From Harmonia axyridis (taxonomy: Eukaryota > Arthropoda > Insecta > Coleoptera > Coccinellidae), in NCBI RefSeq assembly GCF_914767665.1, contig NC_059505.1, positions 41,041,506-41,105,505 of the forward strand: a stretch of 64,000 nt of DNA, read 5' to 3'. Shown in pieces: positions 35,601-50,600 of this stretch. The position numbers were made by a program, and so were the translations under genes. Numbering within the stretch: position 1 is the first letter of the stretch; each line of letters opens with the position of its first letter. The notes beneath the pieces were generated by a model. The model made no database searches and was not told where the DNA came from. It was given only the letters and a program-made list of their open reading frames with translations.

Positions 35601-38600
35601 GAAATGATCAGCGAAGACGGTGAACGCAGTGGACGCCCAAAAGAGGCTGTCACCGACGAAAAAATAAAAAAAGTTCAGAAAATAATTTTGAATGACCGTA
35701 AAGTGAAGTTGATCGAGATAGCAGACATTGTAAAGATATCATCTGAACGTGTACATCATATCATTCACGAATATTTGTAGATGAGAGAGCTGTTTGCAAA
35801 ATGAGTGCCGCGCGAGCTCACAATCGATCAAAAGCAACAACGTGTTGATGATTCTGAGCTGTTTGAAGCTGTTTAAGTGCAATAAACCTGAATTTTTGCG
35901 TCGATATGTGACAATGCATGAAACATGGCTCATCATTTCACTCCGGAGTCTAATCGACAGTCAGCTGAGTGGACCGCACACGATGAACCGAATCCAAAGC
36001 GAGGAAAAACACAACAGTCAGCTGGAAAGGTTATGGCATCAGTATTCTGGGATATAATATTCATTGATTACCTCCGAAAGAGCCAGACTATCACCAGCGA
36101 TTATTATAAAACGTTATTGAACCGTTTAAAGGATGAAATTGTTAAAAAACGGCCCCATTTGAAGAAAAAAAGGTGCTGTTTCATCAAGACAATGCCACAA
36201 ATCAATGAAAACAATGGCAAAATACATTAATTGCGCTTCGAATTGCTTCTGCATCCACCGTATTCGCCAGATCTGGCCCCTAGTGACTTTATCCTGTTCT
36301 CATACCTCAAAAGAATGCTCTCTGGAAAGAAATTTAGCGCCAATGAAGAAGTAATCGCCGAAACTGAGGCCTATTTTGAAGCGAAAGGCAAATCGTACTA
36401 CAAAAATGGTATCGAAAAGTTGGAAGATCACTATAATCACTGTATCGCCCTTGCAGGCAACTATGTTGAATAATAAAATCGAGTTTTGCCTAAAAAATGT
36501 GTTTTACTATGGTAGACCGGGGAATTTTCAATTGACATAACCCAATCATCTCCAGGATAATGAATAATAAGAGGATTAGCTCACCTTCGATTCAGTAATT
36601 TTCTTATAATTCTGCAAAGAATCCCAAGCACATATCTTCCTGTCTTTTTCACCACCAGATAGGAGAGTTCCCTCTGATAACATCACCAAAGCACTCACTC
36701 CCTTGTTATGTGCCTTGAATCATAAAAAAACAACACGTAAGATATCTAAACAACAAAAACAAACTACCCAACAACAAAATTACCTCATATTCCATTTTTA
36801 CAAAGTATGCACCATCACTGTCCACACTGTATACAGTGATAAAACCATCGGTATCAGCAGTGATGACATCACCGTCTTGTTCAAACTGTAGAGCTGTTAT
36901 GAGAGTTCTTGCAGGCTGCAAATAGGAAAAATTATTCAGAAATCTCACGCCTTTTTTGATAAGTTGAATTTTACCGGTTTGATGATGTCTGTTCTTTCGA
37001 AAAAGCCATCTTTCCTCCTGTTCCAGAAGGTCAGGTGACCTTTACCATGGGTGATCATTAGGTTGTCATCTAGAGGGTGGAAAACTGCCCCAGTCAGGTC
37101 TTCTTGCAATGTCTGGGAGAAGAAAAATGAATAAGATCAATATTAGAGATTCAAATTTTAGGTTAGGTGAGGTTAGGAGTACTTGATTGCATTTAACTTT
37201 GACTTATGACTTCGACATAATTTTCAGAGAATTAGGACAAAGAAGAACAATTTGATATTACTGCAAAATTTTCGAAATAAAATCTCATGATTGCACAAAA
37301 TAATTCTGTTCAATAACCTGTTCCCGCCAGACTGAAATGATCCTTTTCCGCCACCAAAACATGGAAACCGCGATCTCAGATAAGTCTAGCGCTGCGACAA
37401 AAAAATTGCGTGCAATTAAAATGCAATTATATTATCGTTTCGCCTCGTCGAACTTAGATATTAAATTCTCAAACCGTAACATGCGATAAATCTTCGAGTC
37501 AAGCCGAGCCCTTAACTATTTTGCGAGGAATTTTTTGTTTTATAATAACATAACACGATCAATATTGACTATTATCTGGATTTATAATTACTCTGGTTAT
37601 TGCAATATAATTTTGAACATAATAATTAATGTTCAAAATATATACGAATCACAATATTCAAAATACACCCCTGATAAAGGGGCGTTTTCCAAAAAAATCC
37701 AAAAATATACAATTCTCATAAGAAGTTTCACACTTGTGACACTTATGGATATACTAACTGACAAAGAAACTGCAACACCCAGAAGGAGCTGTTTAAATTT
37801 TAAATTTTTTTTGGTAAAACATAGTTAGAAAATCAAGGAGTAAATGATTGAATTTGGAGAAAAAATCGTGAAGGTTTTTTCATGTAAACAATTTTTCTTA
37901 CTTAAAGATTGTAATCGTTTTTTAAAATTTACAACCAACCAGCTGTTCGAGGAGGTCTAAAGTCGATGTTTAGTTGTTGTTAAAATGCCTAGAGCACGTG
38001 TACGTGGAATTTATCGCCAGCTAAGTGAATTTGGAAGAAGTCGAATTATTGGTCTATGAGAGGCGGGGTTGTCATTTCGAGAAATCGCTAACCGTACGAA
38101 TAGAAATCCAACTATTGTTATGAGATGTTGTCAAGCGTGGTTTGATAATGCCTGAAATCGAAGAAGAGTAGGCACCGGATGTCGAAGGGGCCCAAATGAA
38201 GTTCAAGATCGACGTCTAAGATTTATGTCCATTAGAGACTGATTTGCGACAACTCGATCTTTGGTTGATGAGAGGTTAGGAGAACAAGGCCATCCTGTAC
38301 CTGTCCAAACGGTTTACCCTCGTATAAGGTCTTTTGGACTACAGAATTATCGACCCCATCTTGTGTTATCACTGACGGTTGAGCATCGCCGGCAACGATT
38401 ATAGTGGGGTAGAGAACGACAACATTGGAATGTGGAATTGCATCAGGTAATCTTTTCTGCTAAATCTCGATTCTCCATGGGCGCACATGATGGCCAAAGA
38501 AGGGTTAGACGACGTCGAGGAGAAAGACGTGAACCTCAGTTTGATGTTGAGCGTCATGTACACTGGACAGTAGGCGTTATAGTATGGGATGCTATTGCAC

Positions 38601-41600
38601 ATGCAAGTAGGTCACCTTTAGTCTTTTTTCGAGGCAACATGACAGCGTTGCCTTACCTTCAAGAAATAGTGGAGCCATATGTTCTCCATTACCTTAACCG
38701 GCTCGAGAATCCAATATTTCAGCAAGATAATGCCCGACCTCATGTTGCCAGAGTCAGTTTGAACTTTTTCGAAGCGAACCATGTGAATCTTTTGCCATGG
38801 CCGCCCAGATTCCCCGATCTTTCGCCCATAGAGCATGTTTGGGATATAATGGGTAGAAGGCTTGGAAATTTACCTGAGCCTCCACGGACTTTGGCGGTTC
38901 TGAGACATGAAGTACAGGTAGCTTGGGGCAGTATCCCTCAAGAAGAAATAGACCATCTTATTGCATCAATGCCGAGACGCGTTGGGATGTGTATAGATAA
39001 TCGCGGTGGACAAATACATATTTATCAAATTTATTAAAAAAAATTGTAAATCCTTCGTTTGTTTCTCACAAATTCAATCATTTGCTCTTTGCTATACTAT
39101 CTATGTTTCACCAAAAAAAAAATTTAAATTTATACAGCTTCTTCTGGTTGTTGCAGTTTTTTTGTCAGTTAGTTCAGTATGTTATGCCATTCAATCATAG
39201 AGAGATACACACTTCAACAACGTTTATAAACTGTCAAATTGTTTCATCAAAATCATTGCTCATTTGTAAATACTGAGAGAAATTTAAGAAGAATTCATGG
39301 ACGATATTATTTGAATGTGGTACCAAGTATGACTCAGTGCTTTGACTCTTGTATCGTCTAAAAAAATCACTTTCAAATTCGTCTAGAATAGTGAGGCGAT
39401 TAACTTAATAATGTCGTTCTCGAATTCTTTTTAAATTTTTCTCAGTATTCACAAATGAGCACTAAATTTGATTGAACAATTCAACATTTTGCAAACGTTG
39501 TTGAAGTTTGTTTCATCCCATGATTAAATGGCATAACCTGCTGAACACAAATGACATAAGAAATGTTAAAAAATATCACACACTATTACCATTATAACCA
39601 TTTTAAATTGTATCATTCCTATTGGAAACCCTTTACTATCCATAAGTGTCATCAGTGTGAAACCTTTTATAAGAATTACAAAAAAAGAACGAGGTATAGG
39701 AAACACTACTTGAAAAAGGTTCAGTATTTCTTAAGGATTTCAAAAGGCAAAAAATATACAGGGTGGTCCATATGAAATAAGAAAGTTCATTATTATTCTC
39801 GAAAAAGGAATGATTTATAAAAATCGAGTTGATTCAAAACTCGCTCTGTATAAGTATCGTCCTAAAAACCTACACAGACCAAACCTAACCTATCCCAACG
39901 GAACAGCACAACTACCCCCGTCTTTATGCAGATAAAACCTTCTTGCCCCGCCACGTCCCAAAGTCCGTGTGATTCATTCTTCGGGAAATCTACATAAACA
40001 CGGCCGAGGTTCGTGTGTTGTTCACGTGAAACAAATGACCGCTCCGGAAGAAAAAAGGACCTTGAACTGTATAGCGGACTTTCAATTTTCACGATGGGAG
40101 GGTCGACTTGATTATTCCATCGAATATGAAACGGCCCTAATCGCCTTCGACATATCTGTTCTTGAAAACGCCAACTGATTGCTAATAATTCACCGTTTGG
40201 ATGGTTTAATAACAGCCTGCAAAGTTTTCTTGAAATCTAAACGGAGGAAATATCTCGAATATCTGAAAACGTCGCTCTGCAGATCCTTTTTAAGAAGAGT
40301 TTTGTTTGTGGGTTGTGGTCCTTATACTGTGACTAAAGTAATTCACGGCCAAGGACAATTTAGGAAAATAAAATAACGGGATAAAAACACTTATCCAATT
40401 TATTTCCAACCCACTAAAAGAGTTTGAAGAAGATGATAATTTGTCTAATCGATTCTTAGGGTTGCTGGTCACTTGGGTCGTTACATGTATTTTTTCGTCG
40501 GTCTCGGGAACAGATGTGAAAATCTTTAATCTTCTCGTTGTCGGTGCAAGTGTTGAACATATGTTGTAGTTGTAGACTGGTCTGAACTCAATTCCGTTTA
40601 TAGGATTTTCGTTCCCGGACTTAGAATATTTTAGAGGGAATCGATAGATTCCCTACATGTTTATATTTTTTTTTACCAATTCAATATGAATTTCCACCAA
40701 GTAAGGACTGAATCTATTAAATATTTCAAAATATTCCATTCCTTTTAATTCATATAAAATATAATTTAATATATATAGGCATACAACTTTGCTTCCGCCG
40801 TATTTTTTTCCGAAATTCGGAGCTTTATTCTTAAAAAACTGGTTATACAGTTATGATTTAAAGTATTGTCCATCGCTGACCACTTTTTTCTTCCCTCTTT
40901 CGGGCAGCGTACGAATCCCGCGTTGAAAAAACTGGTCATCTTTTGAAACGATCCACGAATCGGTCCAATTTTTTACTTCTTCATAAGACCGGAAGTGCTG
41001 GTCAGTCAAGCCATGTGCCATTGATCGAAACAAGTGATAGTCCGAGGGAGCAACGTCTGGAGAATACAGCGGGTGGGTAGGACTTCCCATTTCAACGTTT
41101 CCAAGTATATCTTGACCACTTTCGCAACATGGGGTCGAGCATTATCATGCTGCAAAACTACTTTATCATGCCTCTCGTTGTATTGCTGCCGTTTGTCTTC
41201 CAATGCTCGGCTCAAACGCATTAATTGCGTTCGAAAACAATCGCCCGTGATTGTTTCAGTCGGTTTTAACAATTCATAATACACTACGCCGTGCTGGTCC
41301 CATCAAATACTGAGCATGACCTTGGAACCGTGAATATTCGGTTTGGCCGTCGACGTGGAAGCATGGCCGGGATATCCCCATGATGTTCTGCGCTTGGGAT
41401 TATCGTAATGAACCCATTTTTCGTCTCCAGTCACAATGCGATGCAGAAATCCTTTCCGTCTTTGCCTTGCAAACAGCTGTTCACAAGCAAACAATTGCCG
41501 TTCAACATCTCTCGGTTTCAACGCACCCAATTTCCTTGTTTCTGAATCATTCCTATGACTTTCAGGCGTTTTGAAATGGCTTGTTGCGTTACTCCCAATG

Positions 41601-44600
41601 ATCCTGCCAATTCTTGTTGCGTTTGGCACGAGTATTGATCAAGTTATGTCTCCAATTCTGCATCTTCGAAAACCTTCTCTCTTCCACCGCCATGCTGGTC
41701 TCTGACGTCAAAATCACCGTTCTTGAAGCGTTGAAACCTCTCCCGGCACGTTCTTTCACTGATAGCGGCCTCACCATAGGTATATGAGAGCATTCGATGA
41801 GCCTCTGCCGCAGATTTCTTCATATTGAAGCAGAAAATTAAAACCTCCCGTTTCATCGAGAATAACTGATATTTCGATGACGTTCTGTTTGAAATTACAG
41901 ATGTTCAATGAAATAAACATATAAAAGAAAATTATAGAAAATTAACCAAAAGAAGAACTATTGAAGAGTGAAATAGATACTCACCGCAACTTTGCCTAAC
42001 AGATGTCCCCACTGCCATTGCCAAACTGAGAGGATACTCTCTCTTCCAGCATCCACTGCCAAAACATAACTACCACCGTTCTGAGAAATTAAAACAAGAA
42101 TTAGTACAGTTTTGACAGTTTTTTACATTATTTTCATTCAGTGGCCAATAAAGTGCAGTTATTATTATTATTTTTTTTTAATCCATTTCTATACAAATGT
42201 TTATATGTATGTTTAATCTAGTAGATGATTTTATCAATATTGAAAAAATTTCAAATGGCAGTTGATGCCAAAATTAAAAAAAGATAGGTTTATTTCAGAA
42301 AAATCAATAAGGTCAAAAAGCTGCAAAATTTTAGCGAAGCAGTAATGAAGCTACGTTGAAAATAGGAATCACTGAATTCATAGAGCTAACTACATCCACT
42401 CTATTGGAAGAGCAAGACCATGAGTTGACGTAGTGAAAGAAGTAGACCGAGGGTTCAGACTCAAATCAGTTAAGATACTTTTTTGTCTGGTTTAAGGACT
42501 TACCAGTTGAGAAAACGATACAGCTGCTACTCCAACCTCAAATTCTCCCATACCAAACACATAGAGGGTTTGCAGGGTTTCTGTGCTCCAAATCCTTATA
42601 TGGGCTTGCGTTTTCCTATTTCTTCCAGCTCTCTGACCGGAAGCAACCATCTCTCTTGATGGGTGCAGATCCATGCTGCCAAAAAATATTTTAGGATGAA
42701 ATATTTATCTTTATTATCATGTAGATTACTTCTAAATAATTATATTCTCATTTTGAAGGTTAACAAATTAAAAATATATTACCATTGTATGTCTTCCGTA
42801 TGTCCTGTATAGTGTCTTTGGGCATCTTCATCTCTATCGTACATTACCGCAACTGCTGCTACAAAATATAAAAGTTCGCCTGTTGGTAGTACCCATAAAT
42901 TTTTCCTAGAATCTGTTCCTCTATAACCGTACCTATTTCAAGAATTAAGGAAAATTCGTTCAAGAACTTTTTAATTAATTCTTCTTAGGTCTTGTTGATG
43001 CTCACTTATGAACAGCAGCACAACAAGATTGATAAAAAAAGAATAAAGGATGTAGAGGTGGTAAAAATCAATCATGACAATCTAGAGGCCACCACATCAA
43101 ATGAAGAGGCCACAGCCACCATTCAAAAGAAGAAGAAATTTGTTCTTATTCCTGAAACACTGTCTTTTATCAGTCAAAGACGTATACAAAAGTTTGATGA
43201 TCACTTCTACATCTTAAAACACATGTTAGTAAGTGTAAGGTAAGCAGGTGAGTTCAAATTCTTTATCTCTGCATCAGGAACTCCATGTCTTGAAGAAAGA
43301 ATTCTTAGCTATATATAAGTATGCTCAAGAGGGTCTTCAAAAGAACACCAAACAGATGCACATATAAACTATAACAAGAAATTTTGGCATGCTGAGGAAC
43401 TTGAAATCATAAAATAAAAGCTCATTGCTGACATGGTGATGTAATAGCATGAAACATCTGGCTGCAGGCAAAAGAGAACCTCTGCTCTGGGTGCCAGGGC
43501 TTACTGGTATTGAAAGCAATGAAGAAGTCCATGAACTTGGTAGAGCGGCATTGGGCCGCTAGAGCTAGTACTGAAACCTTCTTTGGACTAGGAAAAAGAT
43601 ACTTCAGGGAAGCAGTTCAGCAATGAAAGCTTAGGAATAGATTTAGATTCATTGCACCTTGACCTTATGGCCTATTGTGTCCTCCATTAGAGCTGTTCTC
43701 GCCTAGCCTACAGCTCATCCTTCAGTTCCAGAGTTCAAATGAACTCCAGTATCTGGGATGGTTTCAAGGAGGCTACTTCCTCACTTCTACAAGTCTCTAG
43801 TTCAAAGCATTTTTTGCGTTGACTAGAGATGGTGAGGCATTCTGTCATCGAGAGATCCGGAGTTTCATCCTCCTTCCTGCAGAATCTGCACTTCTCGTTT
43901 TCTGCTAGACTTATTCTCATGAGTTGCTTCCTGAGGCGGCAATGCTCTTTTAGGAATCCAGTGAGAAGGTGTAGCATATTTTTGCTAAGATCCAGATGCT
44001 TCTTGGAGCTTGTAGTGTCGAAAGAATTGGAATGATCCAACCTAGGAAGATTCCACCAGGTGGTTTCTCCTTCGGTTTTTTGATTCTCCTGAAGCTCTTT
44101 CTTGTAGGTTCGTTAAGCTATACCAATGAAAGGAGTTTGCTCCTTTACTGGCAAGTATGTGTTCCTCTTCATTCCTCTTAATTCCCGAGTAGTTGAGCAC
44201 CCAGACTAAAAAGGTCTCGTTCTTGCCTATTTTGATTTCTCCGGGACTTCAATAAGCTTGGGAATTAGGAGGAATCTGGAGGAATACACACAGACTTGTA
44301 CAAGCCTAAAGATTGTCAATAATATCGATCTTCCAGAGCTGAAATGCCCTCAGCAAAATTTGTTGGGTCCTTCTGAGCTGTCCTAAGGCAATATGTACTA
44401 CTCCAGAACCATAAAAACTCCCACCATCATTTGAAAAATGCAACAATTCAGAACGAAAGATCCAACATGGCTGTTACCACCTCCATTTCGATTCCCGATG
44501 AATCTTTCATGACCAACAGATGGCACGCCATTTGACGCGCGATCGACTAAAACAAATGACCAACCCATAAATGCAATTTGAAGATCGGAAAATCTGCATA

Positions 44601-47600
44601 AGGCCCCATAAATTCAAATATGTGTTCATGTCCGACTGCAATTTGGCATAATGCTTTCGAAGAGAGAGGTGCGGTCCGAAAGTATCGATCTGTATGGACT
44701 TTGTGCTCGGCCTCTGGCGTGGATTATAGGTGGCAACAAAACTTCCCAGAGATGATGAGGGTAATTTTCTCAAGGGGTGCTTTGGCACATTAATGGCGCT
44801 TAGTGGGGAAATTGGAGGAGAGATAGCTTTCTAGCAGATTGAGCATTTTGTTCTAGAAATGCACTCATTATTTTTATTTGAAGACGTTACGACAACAATG
44901 TTGTGGTCTTGAGATATTAAAGGTTAACCTCATAGATCTAAAAAGGATACACCCATTCCAACTGGAGTTTTTTATCTGGTGGTGTATTATCCATAGGCGG
45001 ATGATGCAGAGGTGGATAAAATGTTCTTCTAAGGCCTTTAATGGTAACTCTTATAGGTTCTTCTTTCAGTACTTCTAGTAGGGTATAATCTGTATGGAAA
45101 AATGTAATCAATCAGGAAAAATTAGCAGAGTCTCTTTGAATGAATGCCACATTGTAGTTCACGACATTTGAATAAGAATTGATAATAACGGGTGTTTTTT
45201 TTCGAGGTATATAACTTAAAGTTGGCATTACTGCTCAAGATGGTGACCGATTCAACAGCTGTCAAATGATTTATTCTCAGTTTGGTTTGGCAATTCATCA
45301 TGAATAGACTCACGCCTAAACAATGCTTGCAAATAGTGCAATTTTATTTCGAAAATAATGGTTCTGTGCGGAATACGTATCGCGCACTACGTCCATTTTA
45401 TTTTGTTTATAGATGAAGCGCACTTCTGGTTGAATGGCTACGTCAACAAACAAAACTGCCGCATTTGGATTGAAGCTAATCCTCAAGTGTATGTCGAAAC
45501 ACCGTTACATCCAGAAAAACTGACTGTTTGGTGCTTTATGGGCTGGTGGCATCATTGGTCCGTACTTCTTAAAAAACGATGATGGCCAGAACGTTACAGT
45601 CAATGGTGATCGGTATAGAGCCATGATTACTAACTTTTTCATTCCTGAATTGAACAACCATGATGTCCAGGAGCTGTGGTTCCAACAAGACGGCGCAACA
45701 TGTCACACAGCTCGTGCCACAATCGATTTATCGAAAGACACGTTTGGTGACCGCCTAATTTCACGTTTTGGACCTGTGAATTGGCCTCCAAGATCTTGTG
45801 ATTTAACACCGCTAGACTACTTTCTGTGGGGCTACGTAAAGTCATTGGTCTATGCGGATAAGCCACAAACCCTTAACCATTTGGAAGACAACATTCGCCG
45901 TGTTATTGCCGATATACGGCCACAAATGTTGGAAAGAGTAATCGAAAATTGGACGTCCAGATTGGACTACATCCGAGCCAGCCGTGGCGGTCATATGCCA
46001 GAAATCATATTTAAAATGTAATGCCACAAGATTATCTTGCGGATAAATAAAATTCATGTCAATCGAATAATCCATCGTTGTTTTATTGCAATTTAAAGTT
46101 CTATAGCTCTAAAAAAAAGCACCCTTTATTTTATTACTCTGAGATGATACTCAATCAATGTTTGTCAATTTCGAAATGTTATTATAAAAGTTAGTTCCCA
46201 GTATTAGTGAGAACCGTTGAAGAACATTTCAAAGGCCACTACAAAGTAAAGACCCTTGAATTCAAGAAGTAATAGCCAAAAGAGTTTCGATAGGTCTAAA
46301 AGCTCTAAAAACGAAAGAAGATACTCTTACCATTGGTCCTAACGATTTCACTCTCAGGGGCGTACAGCGCTCTGGGTCTGCTCTTGCTCCTGGACCTCCT
46401 TTTGCTTAGGTCCTCAACGATGGCAGTATTGACCACTCTCGCACGTCCTCTTCTCACTGGCGACATCATCAGGTTGTTGACTGAACCAACACTACCAACA
46501 CCGAGATAAAAAGTATCTACGTCAGCGAATTCGTTTCTCAGCTGAGAGAAACTTCGAACTTCTTGACCCGACACTGTATACATCCTCTTTGCCCCGTTCA
46601 TTTTCAGGACCTGGCCTAGGTCCTCGACCACCTCCTCGAAGGGCTGGGTTGTCCTTAGGTTCAGGAGTACCCTGCACTGTTGGAACAGAAGTGAATTCGT
46701 TTAAGAAGCTTTAAGAAGACAGATCGTGTGCTTCTACCACTTTCTGGATCTAAGACAAAGTGGTTATGTTGCTTCTGATCAACCTTGGAGTGATCTGCTT
46801 CCATAAAAATAGCCTAGTGATACCATCATCAGTGTGGTTCACGTGCCTTTGCAGAGAAAATTGAGGATCTGTATTTTCTCATGCTTGCCTGGCTGAACTG
46901 GAGTCTTGAATGGAATACCATTGTCTTTAATTTTGACTCCCTCTTCGGGCTCTTGGACAACGTGGTGAAACAAGAGATCCTCCAATTTTTTAAGAAAAGG
47001 CATGTTTTCCCACAGTTTTGGATTTATCATAAGAGAGCTATTGGTGATGGAAGCAGTTCATCCTTGGTGTTCATCAGAGACATTATAACCGTTGTGCGTT
47101 GTTATATCCTGGAAGCTCACAAACTCAATTTTCCAACAAGAGAATGCGCTATCTCATTTAGCCAGAATTATTTCTTGTCTCGATCTTTTAGTCTTGTCGA
47201 TATTTTTTTCATTGAACACGTCTGGAAAGAAGATTATTCCATCTACCACATCATATACAGAATCGGAAGGAACAGTGTATAAGTAGCCTGGGAAGAGATC
47301 CCTCAAGAGAAGTAGGAGTATGTACTGTTATTGATCGTATATATACAAGTTGCGTTTACTTTTTTGGTGATTTAATTTTGTAATTTAAATTTTGAACGAT
47401 TCGATCCAATAACTGATAAAATGATACTATCTTTTTTGGCCCCACGTTGGGCGCCAATTGTTATGGATCGTATATATAAACTGCGTTTACTTAGTTAGTG
47501 AATTTCAAATTATTAATTAAATTTTAAAATCAAATTGAATTTGAATTGAATCCACCTGAGATTAAGACTCGGCGTAAAATTCAAAAAGAAAGTATCATTT

Positions 47601-50600
47601 TATCAGTTATTGGATCAAATCATTTAAAATTAAAATTACAAAATAAAATCACCAGAAAGTAAACGCAGCTTATATATTTATTTATTCACTTATCTACATA
47701 AAAACTGTGGTAAATAAGTTTTTTTGACCCATCAAACTTACATGGGGGGTCACTAGAATTATTCAAAAAAAAATATATATACGATCCATAACAGTAGAGA
47801 CGCATTTCTGAGTACATATGACACTGAGAGGCAGATCACAATTGATTTTTCACATTTTTGCGATGGATGGATGTTTCTAAAATTTTGATCAAAAACTAAC
47901 CTGAGAAACTAGTATTATTAGGCCAATTGAAAAGTCCCCGGTTTGATGCACAGATGGCGGTGGTAGTATTTGAAGTTGTTTAAGTGCAATAAACCTGAAT
48001 TTTTGCGTCGATATGTGACAATGGATGAAACATGGCTCCATCATTTCACTTTGGAGTCCAATCGACAGTCAGCTGGGTGGACTGCACACGGTGAACCGAT
48101 TCCAAAGCAAGGAAAAACACAACAGTCAACTGGCAAGGTGATGGCATCAGTATTCTGGGATGCGCAAGGTATCATATTCATCGATTACCTCCAAAAGAGC
48201 CAGACCATCAACAGCGATTATTATATAGCGTTATTGGATCGTTTAAAGGATGAAATCGTTGAAAAACGATTTGTTTCATTTCATTTGTTTCAAGTGTCAC
48301 AAATCAATTAAAACAATGGCAAAATTGCATGAATTGGGCTTCGAATTGCATCTGAATCCACCGTATTCGCCAGATCTGGCCCCAGCGACTTTTTCCTGTT
48401 CTCAGACCTCAAAACAATGCTCGCTGGAAAGAAATTTAGCGCCAATGGAGAAGTATTCGCCGAAACTGAGGCCTATTTTGAAGCGGAAGACAAATCGTTC
48501 TACAAAAATGGTATCGAAAAGTTGGAAGATCGCTATAATCGCTGTATCGCCCTCGAAGGCAACTATATAGAATAATAAAATCGAATTTTGCCAAAAAAAT
48601 TTGTTTTACTATGGTAGAGTGGGGACTTTTCAATTGGCCTGATACTTTACTTAATGAGACCTGGGCCTAACTAGTCATCTCAACTTGTGTCTATTCAATT
48701 ACCTCATATTCACTAGTAAATTTAATGGATGAGGTCCTAACTAGCAGAAATTAATTTTGAATTAAATGCATAATGATAAATGTCAAACCTAATTTTCCAA
48801 ATTTTCAATAACGCAGGTCTCAAAAGTTTTGGCAGCAATTTATTCATACAATTTTCAAAGGAAGATACGGTTTTACTGCAATTTTTCGAGACAGGTTTAT
48901 TTGAAGGTTTTTTCAACAACAACATTTTTATTTCGAAAGAAATTTAAAGGTCCAAGGTTTTCAACAATACACAATCTTCTGAAGTTTTTATTGTTTATCG
49001 TTTTCCGCTTCCTAGTCTTCATTATATCCTCTTCTGGACAAAAAAGCCAAGAAATCTTTAATTGGTCGAGCCTTAAAATAACAAATCATTGAATGACTGT
49101 TCGTTTCAGAGCCTACTCGACTTTTTGAGTTTTTAAGATTTCCGCAAATAGTTGAAATTTGTGCCAAAACTTCTGAGACAAACGTTAGTACATCAGTAAA
49201 TTATTCATAATGAATTTCAGCGAACTTAGGACCGTTCCTTGTGGGACACCCTGTCTACAAGCGGAAACGCGTAAAACGAAGATGGACGCACCCAGCGTCT
49301 CGTCGAAGTGTCCCCAAACCGTTCATTTCCGCCCCTCGGTCTCATCCCCATTCGACGCAAGCCCACCCCATCCTTACTAACCTGCACAGTGTGGTCCATA
49401 TTGTTGATAATTCTGATGACACGACCGGAGCTCGGTTTGACAGGACCGCCTCCGGGGGGCGGCGCCGCTTCTGCCTCCGCTATCGACGCCTTTCTGCTGG
49501 GCGCCTTGCTCCATCCCTGGGCACCCGCGGGAGCGGCGTACCAGATGCCGTTCTTCTTGCCGTAGCTGGCAGCCTAAGAAAGAAAAGATAGATAGGATAA
49601 ACAAGTGTTTGAGGAGATCCGCGATCGAAGGACCAACAGCCGAGTAACGATTGGCCCGAGTTTAAAGTTCATTATTATATATCTATGGGGTGTTTTTTTC
49701 GAGGTATATAACTTTAAGTTGGCATTACTGTTCAAGATGGCGACCGATTTAACAGCTGTCAAGTGATTTATTCTCAGTTTGGTTTGGCAATTCATCATGA
49801 ATAGACTCACGCCTGAACAACGCTTGCAAATAGTGCAATTTTATTTCGAAAATAATGGTTCTGTACGGAATACGTATCGCGCACTACGTCCATTTTATTT
49901 TGTTTAGCGATGAAGCGCACTTCTGGTTGAATGGCTACGTCAACAAACGAAACTGCCGCATTTGGAGTGAAACTAATCCTCAAGTGTATGTCGAAACACC
50001 GTTACATCCAGAAAAACTGACTGTTTGGTGCGCTTTATGGACTGGTGGAATCATCAGTCCGTACTTCTTCAAAAACGATGATGGCCAGAACGTTACAGTC
50101 AATGGTGATCGGTATAGAGCCACGATTACTAACTTTTTCATTCCTGAATTGAACAACCATGATGTCCAGGAGCTGTGGTTCCAACAAGACGGCGTAACAT
50201 GTCACACAGCTCGTGCCGCAATCGATTTATTGAAAGACACGTTTGGTGACCGCCTATAATTTCACGTTTTAGACCTGTGAATTGGCCTCCAAGATCTTGT
50301 GATTTAACATCGCTAGACTACTTTCTGTGGGGCTATAAAAAGTCATTGGTCTATGCGGATAAGCCACAAACCCTTGACCATTTGGAAGACAACAGTCGCC
50401 GTGTTATTGCCGATATACGGCCACAAATGTTGGAAAAAGTCATCGAAAATTGGACGTCCAGATTGAACTACATCCGAGCCAGCCGTGGCGGTCATATGCC
50501 AGAAATCATATTTAAAATGTAATGCCACAAGATTATCTCGCGGATAAATAAAATTCATGTCAATGGAATAATCCATCGTTGTTTTATTGCAATTTAAAGT

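Noticed and set aside
38618..38836. Minus-strand ORF inside the Tc1-like transposase
   Set aside because: Shadow of the plus-strand catalytic domain, which has clear DNARPH and SPIEHVW motifs.
42992..43243. 83-codon plus ORF rich in Lys/Glu
   Set aside because: It looks coding-like but no family could be recognised; it lies in intron 4 of the minus-strand gene next to retrotransposon debris and is probably part of it.
44507..44788. 93-codon minus ORF considered as the missing DCX-EMAP exon
   Set aside because: It has no similarity to the HELP upstream region; the correct linking exon is 44951-45089, which fits in sequence and phase.
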